Assembly: GCA_003281685.1 (NCBI GenBank)
Contig: QCBH01000009.1
Location: 1 to 60,809, forward strand
Source of the DNA: Prochlorococcus sp. AG-347-E23
GTDB taxonomy: Bacteria > Cyanobacteriota > Cyanobacteriia > PCC-6307 > Cyanobiaceae
Length of the DNA: 60,809 nucleotides
Direction: 5' to 3'
How positions within the stretch are numbered: the stretch's first letter is position 1; each line of letters opens with the position of its first letter. A program made the position numbers and the translations under genes. The notes below the pieces were generated by a model. It was not told the origin of the DNA and searched no databases. It was given only the letters and a program-made list of their open reading frames with translations. Positions 40,199 to 47,837 of the stretch are shown one piece after another.

Positions 40199-40370
40199 TA
40201 AAGCTTTTAACTTGCATTGGTCATATGAATGATACTGTGCAGGACATTTTTAACAAGTAAAATCACCAAAAATACTTGCAATCATAAAATAAGATTTTTA
40301 CTCATAAACTTTAAAATTACAAAATTATTTCAGAATTAATTAATTTACACATTAGAAAATCATTAAAGCA

Positions 40371-40497
40371 CTATCTGTAGCGTATTGTCTAATAAGTTTT
40401 TGCGCTACAGATAGGGGGTTGCATTTTTTAAGAAATTGGTTTAAAAATAAAGTTCCCCATCACCCGGCCCCACCTATGTGAGGCCTTTTTTTTGGTT
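40371..40497 (+). ncRNA. Candidate small structured RNA
   Basis: A perfect 12-base inverted repeat, CTATCTGTAGCG at 40371-40382 and CGCTACAGATAG at 40403-40414 around a 20-base loop, is followed by GGGGG. After about 35 AT-rich bases come CCCC, CACCCGGCCCC and a terminator hairpin ending in eight T. Its GC content is far above the surroundings and no reading frame spans it. The layout (5' stem-loop, middle G/C pairing, terminator) fits a Yfr-type cyanobacterial sRNA of about 125 bases, but I cannot assign it to a named family. Confidence 0.55.
40466..40497 (+). terminator. Intrinsic terminator of the candidate RNA
   Basis: GGCC-C-CAC (40466-40473), loop CTAT, GTG-A-GGCC (40478-40485), then T8 (40486-40493). 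One C-A mismatch in an otherwise seven-pair stem. The T-run is only on the plus strand. Confidence 0.8.
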
Positions 40498-40646
40498 TTT
40501 AAGTAAGGTCTAAAAGTATTATTAAATAAAACGAGTAATTCATTAACCCTTTTGATAACGAATAAAGATAATATTTAATTTATTTCTTAATTTATATTCC
40601 TGCTTTAGAGTAATTTACCAAAATGTACTGTTATACTCCAATAATT

Positions 40647-41459
40647 TTATAAAAAGCTTTTTATGGATTTAATCAATAAGCTAATACCAACCAAAATACA
40701 AACTGATATAAAAGTTTTCTTAATGAGTATATTCCCATTTAATTTTGACAAGTGAGCTCCGAAAAATCCTCCTGTAAAGGAACCAATTATTAAAACTATC
40801 AATAAATTTAATGGAACAGATCCTATTCTTGCCAAAAATACTGCTCCGACAAAATTCCAAAAAATCCCAACAGTAAAAAATGTCATACTTATGGCTCGAA
40901 GAAAATCCATTTCAAAAGTTTTTATTAATAGTATTGTTACTAGCAATCCAGTTCCTGAAGAAATAGAACCATTTAATATACCTATAAGAAAAATAAAAAT
41001 TAAAAATCTAATTTTATGAACAAAATTGAGCTTTTTATTACCAGATGATAAACCTAAATCTGGTTTAAGAAATGAGTAAAAAGCTAATAATATGGATATT
41101 ATTCCTAAAATTAAGTACAAATATTTCTCTGATATATATTCAACTACAGAAGCCCCAAAAATTACTCCTGGTATTCCAAAAATTAAAATTTGCCAAGCAA
41201 CACTTATATCATTACCTAAAGATTTGTAATTTCTTAAGGAACCCCCTACTCCTAGTGCTACTGTTGCTAATTTATGACTAGCCAGAGCTTGAAAATAAGG
41301 AACTCCAGATAAAATCAATGCAGGAAATTGTAATAATCCTGATCCTCCTCCAGAAATCGCTGAGAACGTATTAGAAAAAAACGATATCAAAAAGATATAA
41401 ATACTTTTAAATAAAGAATGATCAAAATTTCCTAATAATATTATTAATAAATAAAGCAT
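40647..41459 (-). CDS. TauE/SafE-family membrane transporter
   Basis: 270 residues with about eight helices. The conserved start FFSNTFSAISGGGSGLLQFPALIL and the second repeat GILNGSISSGTGLLVTILLI match TauE/SafE (formerly DUF81), a family of putative exporters of sulfite, sulfoacetate or other organic anions. Substrate not inferable. Single gene facing the candidate RNA and divergent from the HNH gene. Confidence 0.88.
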   Translation of the reverse strand: MLYLLIILLGNFDHSLFKSIYIFLISFFSNTFSAISGGGSGLLQFPALILSGVPYFQALASHKLATVALGVGGSLRNYKSLGNDISVAWQILIFGIPGVIFGASVVEYISEKYLYLILGIISILLAFYSFLKPDLGLSSGNKKLNFVHKIRFLIFIFLIGILNGSISSGTGLLVTILLIKTFEMDFLRAISMTFFTVGIFWNFVGAVFLARIGSVPLNLLIVLIIGSFTGGFFGAHLSKLNGNILIKKTFISVCILVGISLLIKSIKSFL

Positions 41460-41599
41460 TAACTATAAATTACGCATTATATTAATAAGTGAAAACTATT
41501 CTTCTCATAAGAAACATTTGCTTTAAGAAGCCTTATCTTATCTTTTTCAATCATACTTTAAAAAAACCTGTTATTATCAGAAAAATTATCAAGAATTTT

Positions 41600-41941
41600 A
41601 TGCATAATCAAGATGCAATTTACCTTGATCAGTTTTGTCCAAAGATAAGTAATAAAAATTGGAGAGAGTCACTTAATAAACTTACTAATTATAAATGTAT
41701 TTATTGCGGTAAACCCTCAGAATCACTCGACCACCTTCACCCAATGTCAAAGGGGGGGGTTAGCAGTACAAGTAATTGCGTACCATGTTGTTTGTCATGT
41801 AATGGGAAGAAATCAGATTCAGAGGTTCTTAGTTGGTACAGAAAACAAAATTTTTATGATCCTCGAAGAGCTATGGCGATACGAGCATGGTTTAATGATG
41901 ATTTAAAACTAGCGTCAGTTCTTTTGAACTACTTAAATTAA
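41600..41941 (+). CDS. HNH endonuclease-fold protein
   Basis: 113 residues from ATG 41600. A GTG 37 codons upstream (41489) is in frame, but that part is basic and unlike the conserved body, so I prefer the ATG. The HNH/zinc region is CIYCGKPSESLDHLHPMSKGG with Cys33, Cys36, Asp44 and His45, then CCLSCNGKK with a second Cys pair and Asn68. Such small stand-alone HNH proteins occur widely in cyanobacteria; whether it cuts DNA is unknown. Confidence 0.87.
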   Translation: MHNQDAIYLDQFCPKISNKNWRESLNKLTNYKCIYCGKPSESLDHLHPMSKGGVSSTSNCVPCCLSCNGKKSDSEVLSWYRKQNFYDPRRAMAIRAWFNDDLKLASVLLNYLN

Positions 41942-42029
41942 ACAGTGAATGATAATTTGATTGAGATTCGAAAAATTATTTTTTTATATCCTTAAATAGG
42001 ATCCTTTATTTTAGTAAGCAATGTTTTTA

Positions 42030-42224
42030 TTAAATTATTCTTATTCTTTCTGAATTTATATTATTGCTCTTAAAAATCGTGATATTAGAATAATCATCTT
42101 TCCACATAATTGGTGAATCTATAACCTTTCTCTCTGGAGACTTTACTGAAAAAATCAAACCAAATACAAAAAGAATAGTAATCAAAATTATAGTCAATAC
42201 TAATTTGTCTGAAATATTATTCAT
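42030..42224 (-). CDS. Hypothetical small membrane protein
   Basis: 64 residues: a helix at about 9-27 (LTIILITILFVFGLIFSV) then a polar tail with PIMWKDDYSNITIFKSN. Not recognised. It begins 9 bases after the secreted-protein gene on the same strand, so the two are likely linked. Confidence 0.6.
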   Translation of the reverse strand: MNNISDKLVLTIILITILFVFGLIFSVKSPERKVIDSPIMWKDDYSNITIFKSNNINSERIRII

Positions 42225-42233
42225 AAACCTAAT

Positions 42234-42635
42234 CTATCTTGAAAAATTTTTGTCAGGAGTAGTCTTTTCGTAAATCTCTAGAAAATATGATTTAAAATAA
42301 TCAACTCCCTCCTTTCCAATTAATCCAAACGCCCATCCACAATCATTTACCACTTGCAATGAAATTTGATTTGCCAAGTCACTTTTCTCAATCCATTTTT
42401 TCTGAGGATTGTAAGAGAAAGATATAATGTTTTCAGTTTTTACAATAGCTGATTTCATTGCTTCATCTTTAGAAAGACCATTTTGGATAGCATTGCAATA
42501 TTTCTTAGAGAAATTATTAGAGATCCTATTTTGCAGCAAACTAACACTAGGATCGGACATATCAAAAGCTAAACCGATTGAAGGTTTTAATTGAAAAATT
42601 ATAAATAAAAGTAAGACAAAAAATAATTTTAACAA
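42234..42635 (-). CDS. Hypothetical secreted protein
   Basis: 133 residues. The N-terminal 24 residues (MLKLFFVLLLFIIFQLKPSIGLAF) are a signal peptide or anchor. The mature part has two cysteines in SKKYCNAIQNGLSKDEAM and VVNDCGWAFGL, which could form a disulfide in an exported protein. The AxxxGxxxxEA pattern is helical. Not recognised. Paired with the 64-residue membrane protein downstream. Confidence 0.65.
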   Translation of the reverse strand: MLKLFFVLLLFIIFQLKPSIGLAFDMSDPSVSLLQNRISNNFSKKYCNAIQNGLSKDEAMKSAIVKTENIISFSYNPQKKWIEKSDLANQISLQVVNDCGWAFGLIGKEGVDYFKSYFLEIYEKTTPDKNFSR

Positions 42636-42787
42636 CAGCTATTAATCAATAGTTTATAAGTAATATAATAATATTTTAAAATTGACTTTTCAATTAAATC
42701 TGATAATTATTAAAAGCAAATTAAATTTCAATTTATTAATAATTAAAAGTATTGCGATAAGTTCAGTAATAATAGTCAGAGGTTTAT

Positions 42788-43021
42788 TTGACTACAAATA
42801 TGTACGAAACATTGATGACATTGCTATTTTTTCCTGATTGGACAAATGGATTACCTTCAGATTTCTTAATTCTTCATTTTTTTGTAGGAGCTGTGATTTT
42901 CCCATTCAACATGATTCATGCTAAAGCAAGAAAAATTGACAGTCAAAACCCACAGGAAGCCGCTAATGGGTATAAAAATTCAGACAATGCAACATTTTTT
43001 GGATACGAGGAAATCAATTAG
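42788..43021 (+). CDS. Hypothetical small protein
   Basis: 77 residues from TTG 42788; an ATG at 42800 would remove four residues and is an equally good start. A hydrophobic stretch (FLILHFFVGAVIFPFNMI, about 27-44) is followed by a polar tail with SQNPQEAANGYKNSDNATF. Not recognised. It is followed by another small gene after 33 bases. Confidence 0.6.
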   Translation: MTTNMYETLMTLLFFPDWTNGLPSDFLILHFFVGAVIFPFNMIHAKARKIDSQNPQEAANGYKNSDNATFFGYEEIN

Positions 43022-43054
43022 ATTTCCATAGAATTTATTTAAGGAATTAGTTTA

Positions 43055-43282
43055 TTGATGATAACTTCCCTAAGTACAGCTTTAGATATTAAAATATTTA
43101 GTCCCAGTGAACCTATAGGAATATTTATAATTTTTGTAGGATTAATATTTACTGGCATGATTTTCTATATTATTTATGCTGTAAGTATTAATAAAGAATC
43201 CTTAGAAGACAAAAAGATAAGAACTAAAAAGGAGTACTTGCAAAAGGAGAAAATAGGAAAATTATTTCCTAAGAAAAAATAA
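43055..43282 (+). CDS. Hypothetical small membrane protein
   Basis: 75 residues (TTG 43055, or ATG 43058). One helix at about 22-43 (GIFIIFVGLIFTGMIFYIIYA) and a very basic C-terminal third (LEDKKIRTKKEYLQKEKIGKL), so the tail is probably cytoplasmic. Not recognised. Its 3' end overlaps a possible minus-strand mini-gene by 14 bases. Confidence 0.6.
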   Translation: MMITSLSTALDIKIFSPSEPIGIFIIFVGLIFTGMIFYIIYAVSINKESLEDKKIRTKKEYLQKEKIGKLFPKKK

Positions 43283-43382
43283 GTTTAACTGCTTTATAAC
43301 TGTAGAGATATTTATTTATATTATAAATTATTAAATCAGTAGGATCTAAAAACATTATTTTTAGTTCTTCTAAATCAAACAT
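43269..43382 (-). CDS. Possible 37-residue protein
   Basis: ATG at 43382, then FDLEELKIMFLDPTDLIIYN and a basic end, stop TAG at 43269. The amphipathic composition is protein-like rather than random low-complexity sequence, but size alone gives weak support, and it overlaps the end of the plus-strand gene by 14 bases. Confidence 0.3.
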   Translation of the reverse strand: MFDLEELKIMFLDPTDLIIYNINKYLYSYKAVKLIFS

Positions 43383-43506
43383 ATTCTTAAATTATAACTA
43401 TAACAACAAAATTATTATTACGAGGAATTCATATTGTTAATTGCTTAGCTAAATTATTTTCATATCAAGTAAAAAATGTTAAAAATAGAAAAAATAATTT
43501 GAAATC

Positions 43507-44010
43507 TTGGAGAATTCACCTCAATATCTATTTCTTGCTAGTGGAGCGAATAATGGAGAAGGGTTTTGGATTGTGGGAATAAAAAATTGCGATGAAAATA
43601 TCCTTGAGGATGAAAATCTTTTAGATTGCCATAGAAAAGAATTAATAGGTAATGAATCAGCAAAAGATATTCTTTTAGCTATTAATTTAAACGTAAATAA
43701 TTTATTAAATGAACTAAGAAACAAAAATTATTTAATTACAAGACCTTCAATAGGGATTCCATTTGATATCCCTTTAGAAATATTGGAAAATATTTTTGAT
43801 TTTTGGTTAGATATTTATAAAAATCATGAAGCCTGGGAAGCTTGTTTAGGACTTCTTAAAGTTAGAAAAAGGATTCCCCTAACAAACCTAATTGAAAGCG
43901 ATAGTTTAAAAGGAAACTCTAAAAAATGGGCTATAAAAATTGAAACTTTACATACTTATGTTCCTTCTTCACTTAAAAATGAAAAATTAAATGACCCCAT
44001 GTGGGAATAA
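43507..44010 (+). CDS. Hypothetical protein
   Basis: A 167-residue soluble, mixed alpha/beta protein with TTG start and no predicted helix in the membrane. Regions such as YLFLASGANNGEGFWIVGI and ILENIFDFWLDIYKNHEAWEACL look globular. Not recognised. It heads a run of four plus-strand genes leading to the phosphoribosyltransferase and deoxyribosyltransferase. Confidence 0.65.
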   Translation: MENSPQYLFLASGANNGEGFWIVGIKNCDENILEDENLLDCHRKELIGNESAKDILLAINLNVNNLLNELRNKNYLITRPSIGIPFDIPLEILENIFDFWLDIYKNHEAWEACLGLLKVRKRIPLTNLIESDSLKGNSKKWAIKIETLHTYVPSSLKNEKLNDPMWE

Positions 44011-44084
44011 TTTTATCTTTAATTACTAAAAATATTTACTTAGTTGGATATTTAAGTAAAAATAAAATAACTAATAATTTAAAG

Positions 44085-44270
44085 ATGAATAAACCATATT
44101 CTTTTAGTATCGATCAAATGAACGGGATAGTAGAGGATACATACTCCAAGATAATAAATGAATGTGAAAATTTAAAAAAAAATACTAATTGTCCAAATGA
44201 GCAAGTAGTAGCACTTTTAAGTGTAATTGCTTCAAATTACGCTACTAAAACAGCAAAAAACGAGAATTAA
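44085..44270 (+). CDS. Hypothetical small helical protein
   Basis: 61 residues from ATG 44085. An in-frame ATG at 44001 overlaps the previous gene by ten bases and would add a hydrophobic leader, but the internal start has an AAAG just upstream and gives a compact protein. Contains SIDQMNGIVEDTYSKIINEC and ASNYATKTAK. Not recognised. It ends one base before the phosphoribosyltransferase gene. Confidence 0.6.
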   Translation: MNKPYSFSIDQMNGIVEDTYSKIINECENLKKNTNCPNEQVVALLSVIASNYATKTAKNEN

Positions 44271-44271
44271 G

Positions 44272-44667
44272 ATGATAAATTATTTTACTTGGAGCGAATT
44301 TGATAAGAGTGTAGAACAAATAGCTAATAAATGTAGGTTGAAGGAATTTTCTGGAATATATGGAGTTCCTCGTGGCGGATTATGTCTTGCTGTAGCACTA
44401 AGCCATAAATTAAAAATTGAATTAATTTCAGAACCAATAAAGAACTCACTAATAGTAGATGATGTTTATGAAACAGGCATTACATTGACTTCCTTAAAGA
44501 ATATTGAAGGAGCAATGTTTTTTGTATTATTTAGTAAAATCAAACCTACATGGTGGAATACAGTTTATGTAACAAAAAAAAGTCAATGGATTGTTTTCCC
44601 TTGGGAAAATACATTAAATTCAAAAAGTGACCGCGAAGATTACATCAAAAAAAGAGGTTTAAGTTGA
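44272..44667 (+). CDS. Phosphoribosyltransferase-domain protein
   Basis: 131 residues. The PRPP-binding loop LIVDDVYETGITL (60-72) has the two acidic residues (Asp63, Asp64) of type I PRTases, and YGVPRGGLCLA is the upstream PPi loop. The fold is minimal; the hood that selects the base is small, so the base is unknown (purine-type by closest pattern). The four last bases overlap the deoxyribosyltransferase gene, so the two enzymes are made together, suggesting a nucleobase/nucleoside salvage or exchange step. Confidence 0.84.
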   Translation: MINYFTWSEFDKSVEQIANKCRLKEFSGIYGVPRGGLCLAVALSHKLKIELISEPIKNSLIVDDVYETGITLTSLKNIEGAMFFVLFSKIKPTWWNTVYVTKKSQWIVFPWENTLNSKSDREDYIKKRGLS

Positions 44668-45122
44668 GAAAAAAATTATATTTGGCTAATCCATATGGAT
44701 TTTCAAAACAAACTAAAACTCTCTTACATGAATTTATTGAAATCTTCAATGATTTAAATATAGAAGTATTTGAACCTTTTGAGAGAGCAAAACGATTAAC
44801 ACAACAAGAGAGTGATTGGGCATATGAGGTTGCAAGAAGTAATTTATTTGATTTAAAAGAATGTGATTGTATTTTTGCGATTGTTAATGGAAATCCACCA
44901 GATGAAGGGGTAATGATTGAATTAGGAATCGCAATTGCTTTAAAAAAGGAAATCTTTTTATTCAGGGATGATTTTAGAAATTGTGCTGATAGCAATCAAT
45001 ACCCATTAAACCTAATGTTATTTCTTGGACTGCCTAAAGACAATTGGGAAAAATATTATTTTGAATCATTACAAGACATAAAAAGTAATAAAAAAAGATT
45101 TGTGGAGTGGGCTGAAAATTAA
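44664..45122 (+). CDS. Nucleoside 2-deoxyribosyltransferase-like enzyme
   Basis: 152 residues, TTG start. YLANPYGFSK at 6-15 is the sugar-binding start, and PPDEGVMIELGIA carries the catalytic Glu (Glu86) as in the NDT/DNPH1/Rcl family. Known: the family swaps bases between deoxynucleosides or hydrolyses dNMPs. Its pairing with a phosphoribosyltransferase supports nucleotide salvage or removal of modified deoxynucleotides; which reaction is open. Confidence 0.86.
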   Translation: MRKKLYLANPYGFSKQTKTLLHEFIEIFNDLNIEVFEPFERAKRLTQQESDWAYEVARSNLFDLKECDCIFAIVNGNPPDEGVMIELGIAIALKKEIFLFRDDFRNCADSNQYPLNLMLFLGLPKDNWEKYYFESLQDIKSNKKRFVEWAEN

Positions 45123-45179
45123 CCAAATAAACCCTCAACCCACAAGTAGAAGTTTTTTATTTATATATATCTGTTAAAG

Positions 45180-45188
45180 TGCTAGAAT
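45180..45188 (+). promoter_or_regulatory. Likely extended -10 promoter of rpsU
   Basis: TGC-TAGAAT reads as an extended -10 (TGN-TAnnnT) about 20 bases before the TTG of rpsU. No clear -35 is present, as is usual for extended -10 promoters. This would give a very short leader. Confidence 0.45.
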
Positions 45189-45207
45189 ATTCTTTATTTA
45201 GAAAATT

Positions 45208-45384
45208 TTGACACAAGTTACAGTAGGAGAGAACGAGGGAATTGAATCTGCCCTTAGAAGATTTAAGAGGCAAGTATCTAAATCTGGAATCTTTGCTGAT
45301 TTAAAAAGACTTAGGCATCATGAAACCCCTATTGAAAAATACAAAAGAAAATTGCAACAGAGAAGAAAAGCTAGAAGAAGATAA
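45208..45384 (+). CDS. rpsU: 30S ribosomal protein S21
   Basis: 58 residues starting at TTG ([20 protein letters not shown]...), ending in [13 protein letters not shown]. It has the expected S21 length and its strongly basic C-terminus. S21 lies near the mRNA start-site groove on the 30S subunit. It has its own promoter-like element and faces the helix-hairpin-helix gene, whose stop is at 45456. Confidence 0.94.
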
Positions 45385-45455
45385 TCTCCAAGAACTTATA
45401 AAGTTTTTGTAAATTTTTAATATTATTAATTTTTAAAGTGGTTTAAAAAATTTAA

Positions 45456-45797
45456 CTATTTAAGCTCTTTAAGCTTCTTAACAAGATTTATTCCAACTCC
45501 AGACACAGAAAGAAGATCTTTTTCATCTGCAGCGATAACTGACTTTGTTGTTTTAAATCCAGCCTCATACAAAGCTTTTGCGCTTTTTGCTCCGACACCT
45601 GGAAGTGTAGTCAAAGCTTCAATATTTTTCTTAGAATTTATCTCTTTGGTTTTTGTTTTTGTTTTTGTTTTTGTTTTTGTTTTTGTTTTTGTTTTTGCAG
45701 ACTTTGCTGCTTTTTTTTCTTTCTTTAAAGGAGTTTCGGGAGTTACTGCACTTTTAAATAAAATTGATTTTAGTTTGCTGAGAAATTTAGAAATCAT
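45456..45797 (-). CDS. Helix-hairpin-helix protein with KT repeat
   Basis: 113 residues. The C-terminal 50 residues form a helix-hairpin-helix pair (TLPGVGAKSAKALYEAGFKT and DLLSVSGVGINLVKKLKEL), a DNA-binding fold of the RuvA/DNA ligase kind. The middle is a run of Lys-Thr pairs coded by a hexanucleotide tandem repeat. The first 30 residues are basic. Inferred to bind DNA non-specifically; the exact role is unknown. Confidence 0.82.
   Translation of the reverse strand: MISKFLSKLKSILFKSAVTPETPLKKEKKAAKSAKTKTKTKTKTKTKTKTKEINSKKNIEALTTLPGVGAKSAKALYEAGFKTTKSVIAADEKDLLSVSGVGINLVKKLKELK
45649..45696 (-). repeat. Hexanucleotide tandem repeat inside the HhH gene
   Basis: Eight perfect copies of GTTTTT on the plus strand (AAAAAC on the coding strand), encoding alternating Lys and Thr. 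A six-base unit keeps the reading frame when copy number changes, so length can vary without breaking the gene. Confidence 0.95.
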
Positions 45798-46065
45798 TGC
45801 AATATATAAGTAATAAAATTAGGTCTTCAATTTAATATTATCAAATTCCAGAGGAATAAATAACAAGACAATAACTAATTGAATAGAAATAATTTATTTA
45901 CAATTATATAAAGACACACATTTAATATTTATGCAAGCTTATAAGCCATTACAAGGTATTCAAAATTATTTTAAAAATTTAAAAAAAAGATAAAATTTAT
46001 ATTCAAAATTAAAATGTATTTATTAATAGTAAAGTTAAAATCCTATTAAAGAGCAGATAGTAAAA

Positions 46066-46662
46066 ATGAAGCTTATTTTTATAAGTGGGCCTTCCGGAAG
46101 CGGGAAAACAACTTTATCAAATCAAATAATAAAAAAAAATAAAAATGGTATTGTATTAAGTACCGACAATTACTATAAGACAGGTTTAATAAGTAAATTA
46201 CTGCAAAAATTTGTAGAAGGTTTTTTTGATAGAAGTATTAGTTTTAACAATAAACTATTCAAAAAAGATTTTGATTTTATTTATGAGAATGGAATTTCAA
46301 TCTGTGATCGTTATTATGATTTCGAAAAGAAAACAACTCAAAATATCTTAAACGAAACAAATAATATTAGTTTTTTAATTGTTGAGGGTATATTTGCTAA
46401 AGAATTCTCAAACACTTTAAATAATAACGATTATATTTTTTTAGAAATAAAAACTAAAAAAAATGAGTGCATGAAAAGAGTTGTCCAAAGAGATATAAAA
46501 GAAAGGGGGAAAGATAAAAAACAAGCTGAGAATGATTTCTTAAAATCCTGGAGAATTTATTACGAAAAATTCAAGCCCAATAGCTTAAAAAATAATACAA
46601 ATAAATTTGTTATTGAAAAAAACACTAATATGGATCACATTCTGAAAAAATTATTTAATTAA
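46066..46662 (+). CDS. P-loop kinase, uridine-kinase-like
   Basis: 198 residues. Walker A GPSGSGKTT (8-16) starts the protein. STDNYYKT supplies the acidic base-binding residue, and a lid region KRVVQRDIKERGK follows. This matches the uridine kinase/phosphoribulokinase-like family, but it is shorter and the substrate pocket region differs from classical udk, so the substrate is uncertain. It converges with the flavin oxidoreductase gene, overlapping by 12 bases. Confidence 0.78.
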   Translation: MKLIFISGPSGSGKTTLSNQIIKKNKNGIVLSTDNYYKTGLISKLLQKFVEGFFDRSISFNNKLFKKDFDFIYENGISICDRYYDFEKKTTQNILNETNNISFLIVEGIFAKEFSNTLNNNDYIFLEIKTKKNECMKRVVQRDIKERGKDKKQAENDFLKSWRIYYEKFKPNSLKNNTNKFVIEKNTNMDHILKKLFN

Positions 46663-47817
46663 GTCTTTTATTTTTTTCTCTAATATTAAAGCACTTAAAA
46701 TTGAGCCTTCAATCCTGCCAAATCCTTCACCTTCAAACCAGTCTCCGCAAAATCCAATTCTATGTTTTCTACTAAATTGTAAAGATAATGGTACGGCAAG
46801 GCCAGAAGGCTGTGAAGCTCTCCATTTCATAATAGATATTTTTTCATCAAAAGTTAATTTATGTACTACAGAATTATCTTCAAACAGTTTATTGAAATTT
46901 GCAATTATTTTTTTTTTAAAAACTTGTTCATCTTTTGCATTTATATAAGAATTAATTAAATCTATGTTTTTTGAATGTACTACAATTCCTAATTTATTAT
47001 TATCTTGCATCTGAAAAATAATTCTTTCAAATCTATATTTTTTTTCTAAATTACTTTTTAAATAAAAATACCTTTGTTTTTTAGAATAATAATCTTTATA
47101 ACTATATTTTTCATTTGTATAAATTAAAAAAGTTAACCTGGGAATAAATGTTTGTTCTTCTAAGAAATTTAATAGTAAATCTATTTTTTTATCATTATTA
47201 ATAGGAATAGCTTTTCTTAATGGGATTTGATTTACGTTTAATATTTTTAAAGACCTCTTATGTAACAACAAATTAGTTGAACAAATTAGATATTTAGACT
47301 TGTATTTATGGCCATTTTTTGATGTAAGTAACCATTCCTTATCATTAAATTTCATATCAACTATTAAAGTTTCAAAGAAAAAATCAATTTTCTCATCTAA
47401 ATTGTTTGACTCAATTATTTTTTTCGATAATTCACTCATGGAATCTAAAGATAAATAATTAACACCACAAGTAAATTCAGATTTTTTTATGGTTTCTAAA
47501 TTAGAATCTTCATTTAGAAAAAATATTTCTGAGTCGTCAATTTTTATATATTTATTTTCCAATAATTCATCAATATATCTTTTTAATAAAAGATTATTTT
47601 TACTGTTAGATATATTAAAATTTGGAGAACCATGGTTTAGTTTCCATCCTTTATATTTTTTGCTTTTTCTTGTACTTGATCTCCCTCCAAGTCCACGACC
47701 AATTTCAATTAATCCAACTTTTTTTGTAATATTATTTTTCAGAAACTTCGAAGCGAAAACACACGCAGATATACCTCCACCTATTATTAATAAGTCATAT
47801 GTAAAATTACTTTTCAT
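46651..47817 (-). CDS. FAD-dependent oxidoreductase (renalase/amine-oxidase-like fold)
   Basis: 388 residues. The dinucleotide-binding motif LLIIGGGISACVFASKF is at about 9-25, GRGLGGRSSTRK follows at about 40-51, and the C-terminal closing motif is GFCGDWFEGEGFGRIEGSIL. This layout fits renalase-like flavoproteins related to phytoene desaturases. Substrate unknown. It follows the MTHFR-like gene by 20 bases on the same strand. Confidence 0.8.
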   Translation of the reverse strand: MKSNFTYDLLIIGGGISACVFASKFLKNNITKKVGLIEIGRGLGGRSSTRKSKKYKGWKLNHGSPNFNISNSKNNLLLKRYIDELLENKYIKIDDSEIFFLNEDSNLETIKKSEFTCGVNYLSLDSMSELSKKIIESNNLDEKIDFFFETLIVDMKFNDKEWLLTSKNGHKYKSKYLICSTNLLLHKRSLKILNVNQIPLRKAIPINNDKKIDLLLNFLEEQTFIPRLTFLIYTNEKYSYKDYYSKKQRYFYLKSNLEKKYRFERIIFQMQDNNKLGIVVHSKNIDLINSYINAKDEQVFKKKIIANFNKLFEDNSVVHKLTFDEKISIMKWRASQPSGLAVPLSLQFSRKHRIGFCGDWFEGEGFGRIEGSILSALILEKKIKDLIK

Positions 47818-47837
47818 AGATTTAATATTGTCAGAAA

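Larger units (their letters stand above)
40199..40646. other. Long intergenic region with candidate RNA
   Basis: A 448-base gap, long for this genome. The middle holds a structured plus-strand element (40371-40497, listed separately). The rest is AT-rich and without recognisable genes. Confidence 0.6.

Noticed and set aside
40624..40633. The 10-mer TGTACTGTTA occurs here and at 3678-3687
   Set aside because: In an AT-rich 60 kb window one repeat of a 10-mer is expected at a modest rate; no third copy and no shared context.
41489..41599. GTG-initiated N-terminal extension of the HNH protein
   Set aside because: The 37 added residues are basic and unlike the rest; the ATG at 41600 begins the conserved part.
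45931..45993. 20-codon frame starting ATG CAA GCT before the P-loop kinase
   Set aside because: Too short for any support; the surrounding 268 bases are otherwise empty.
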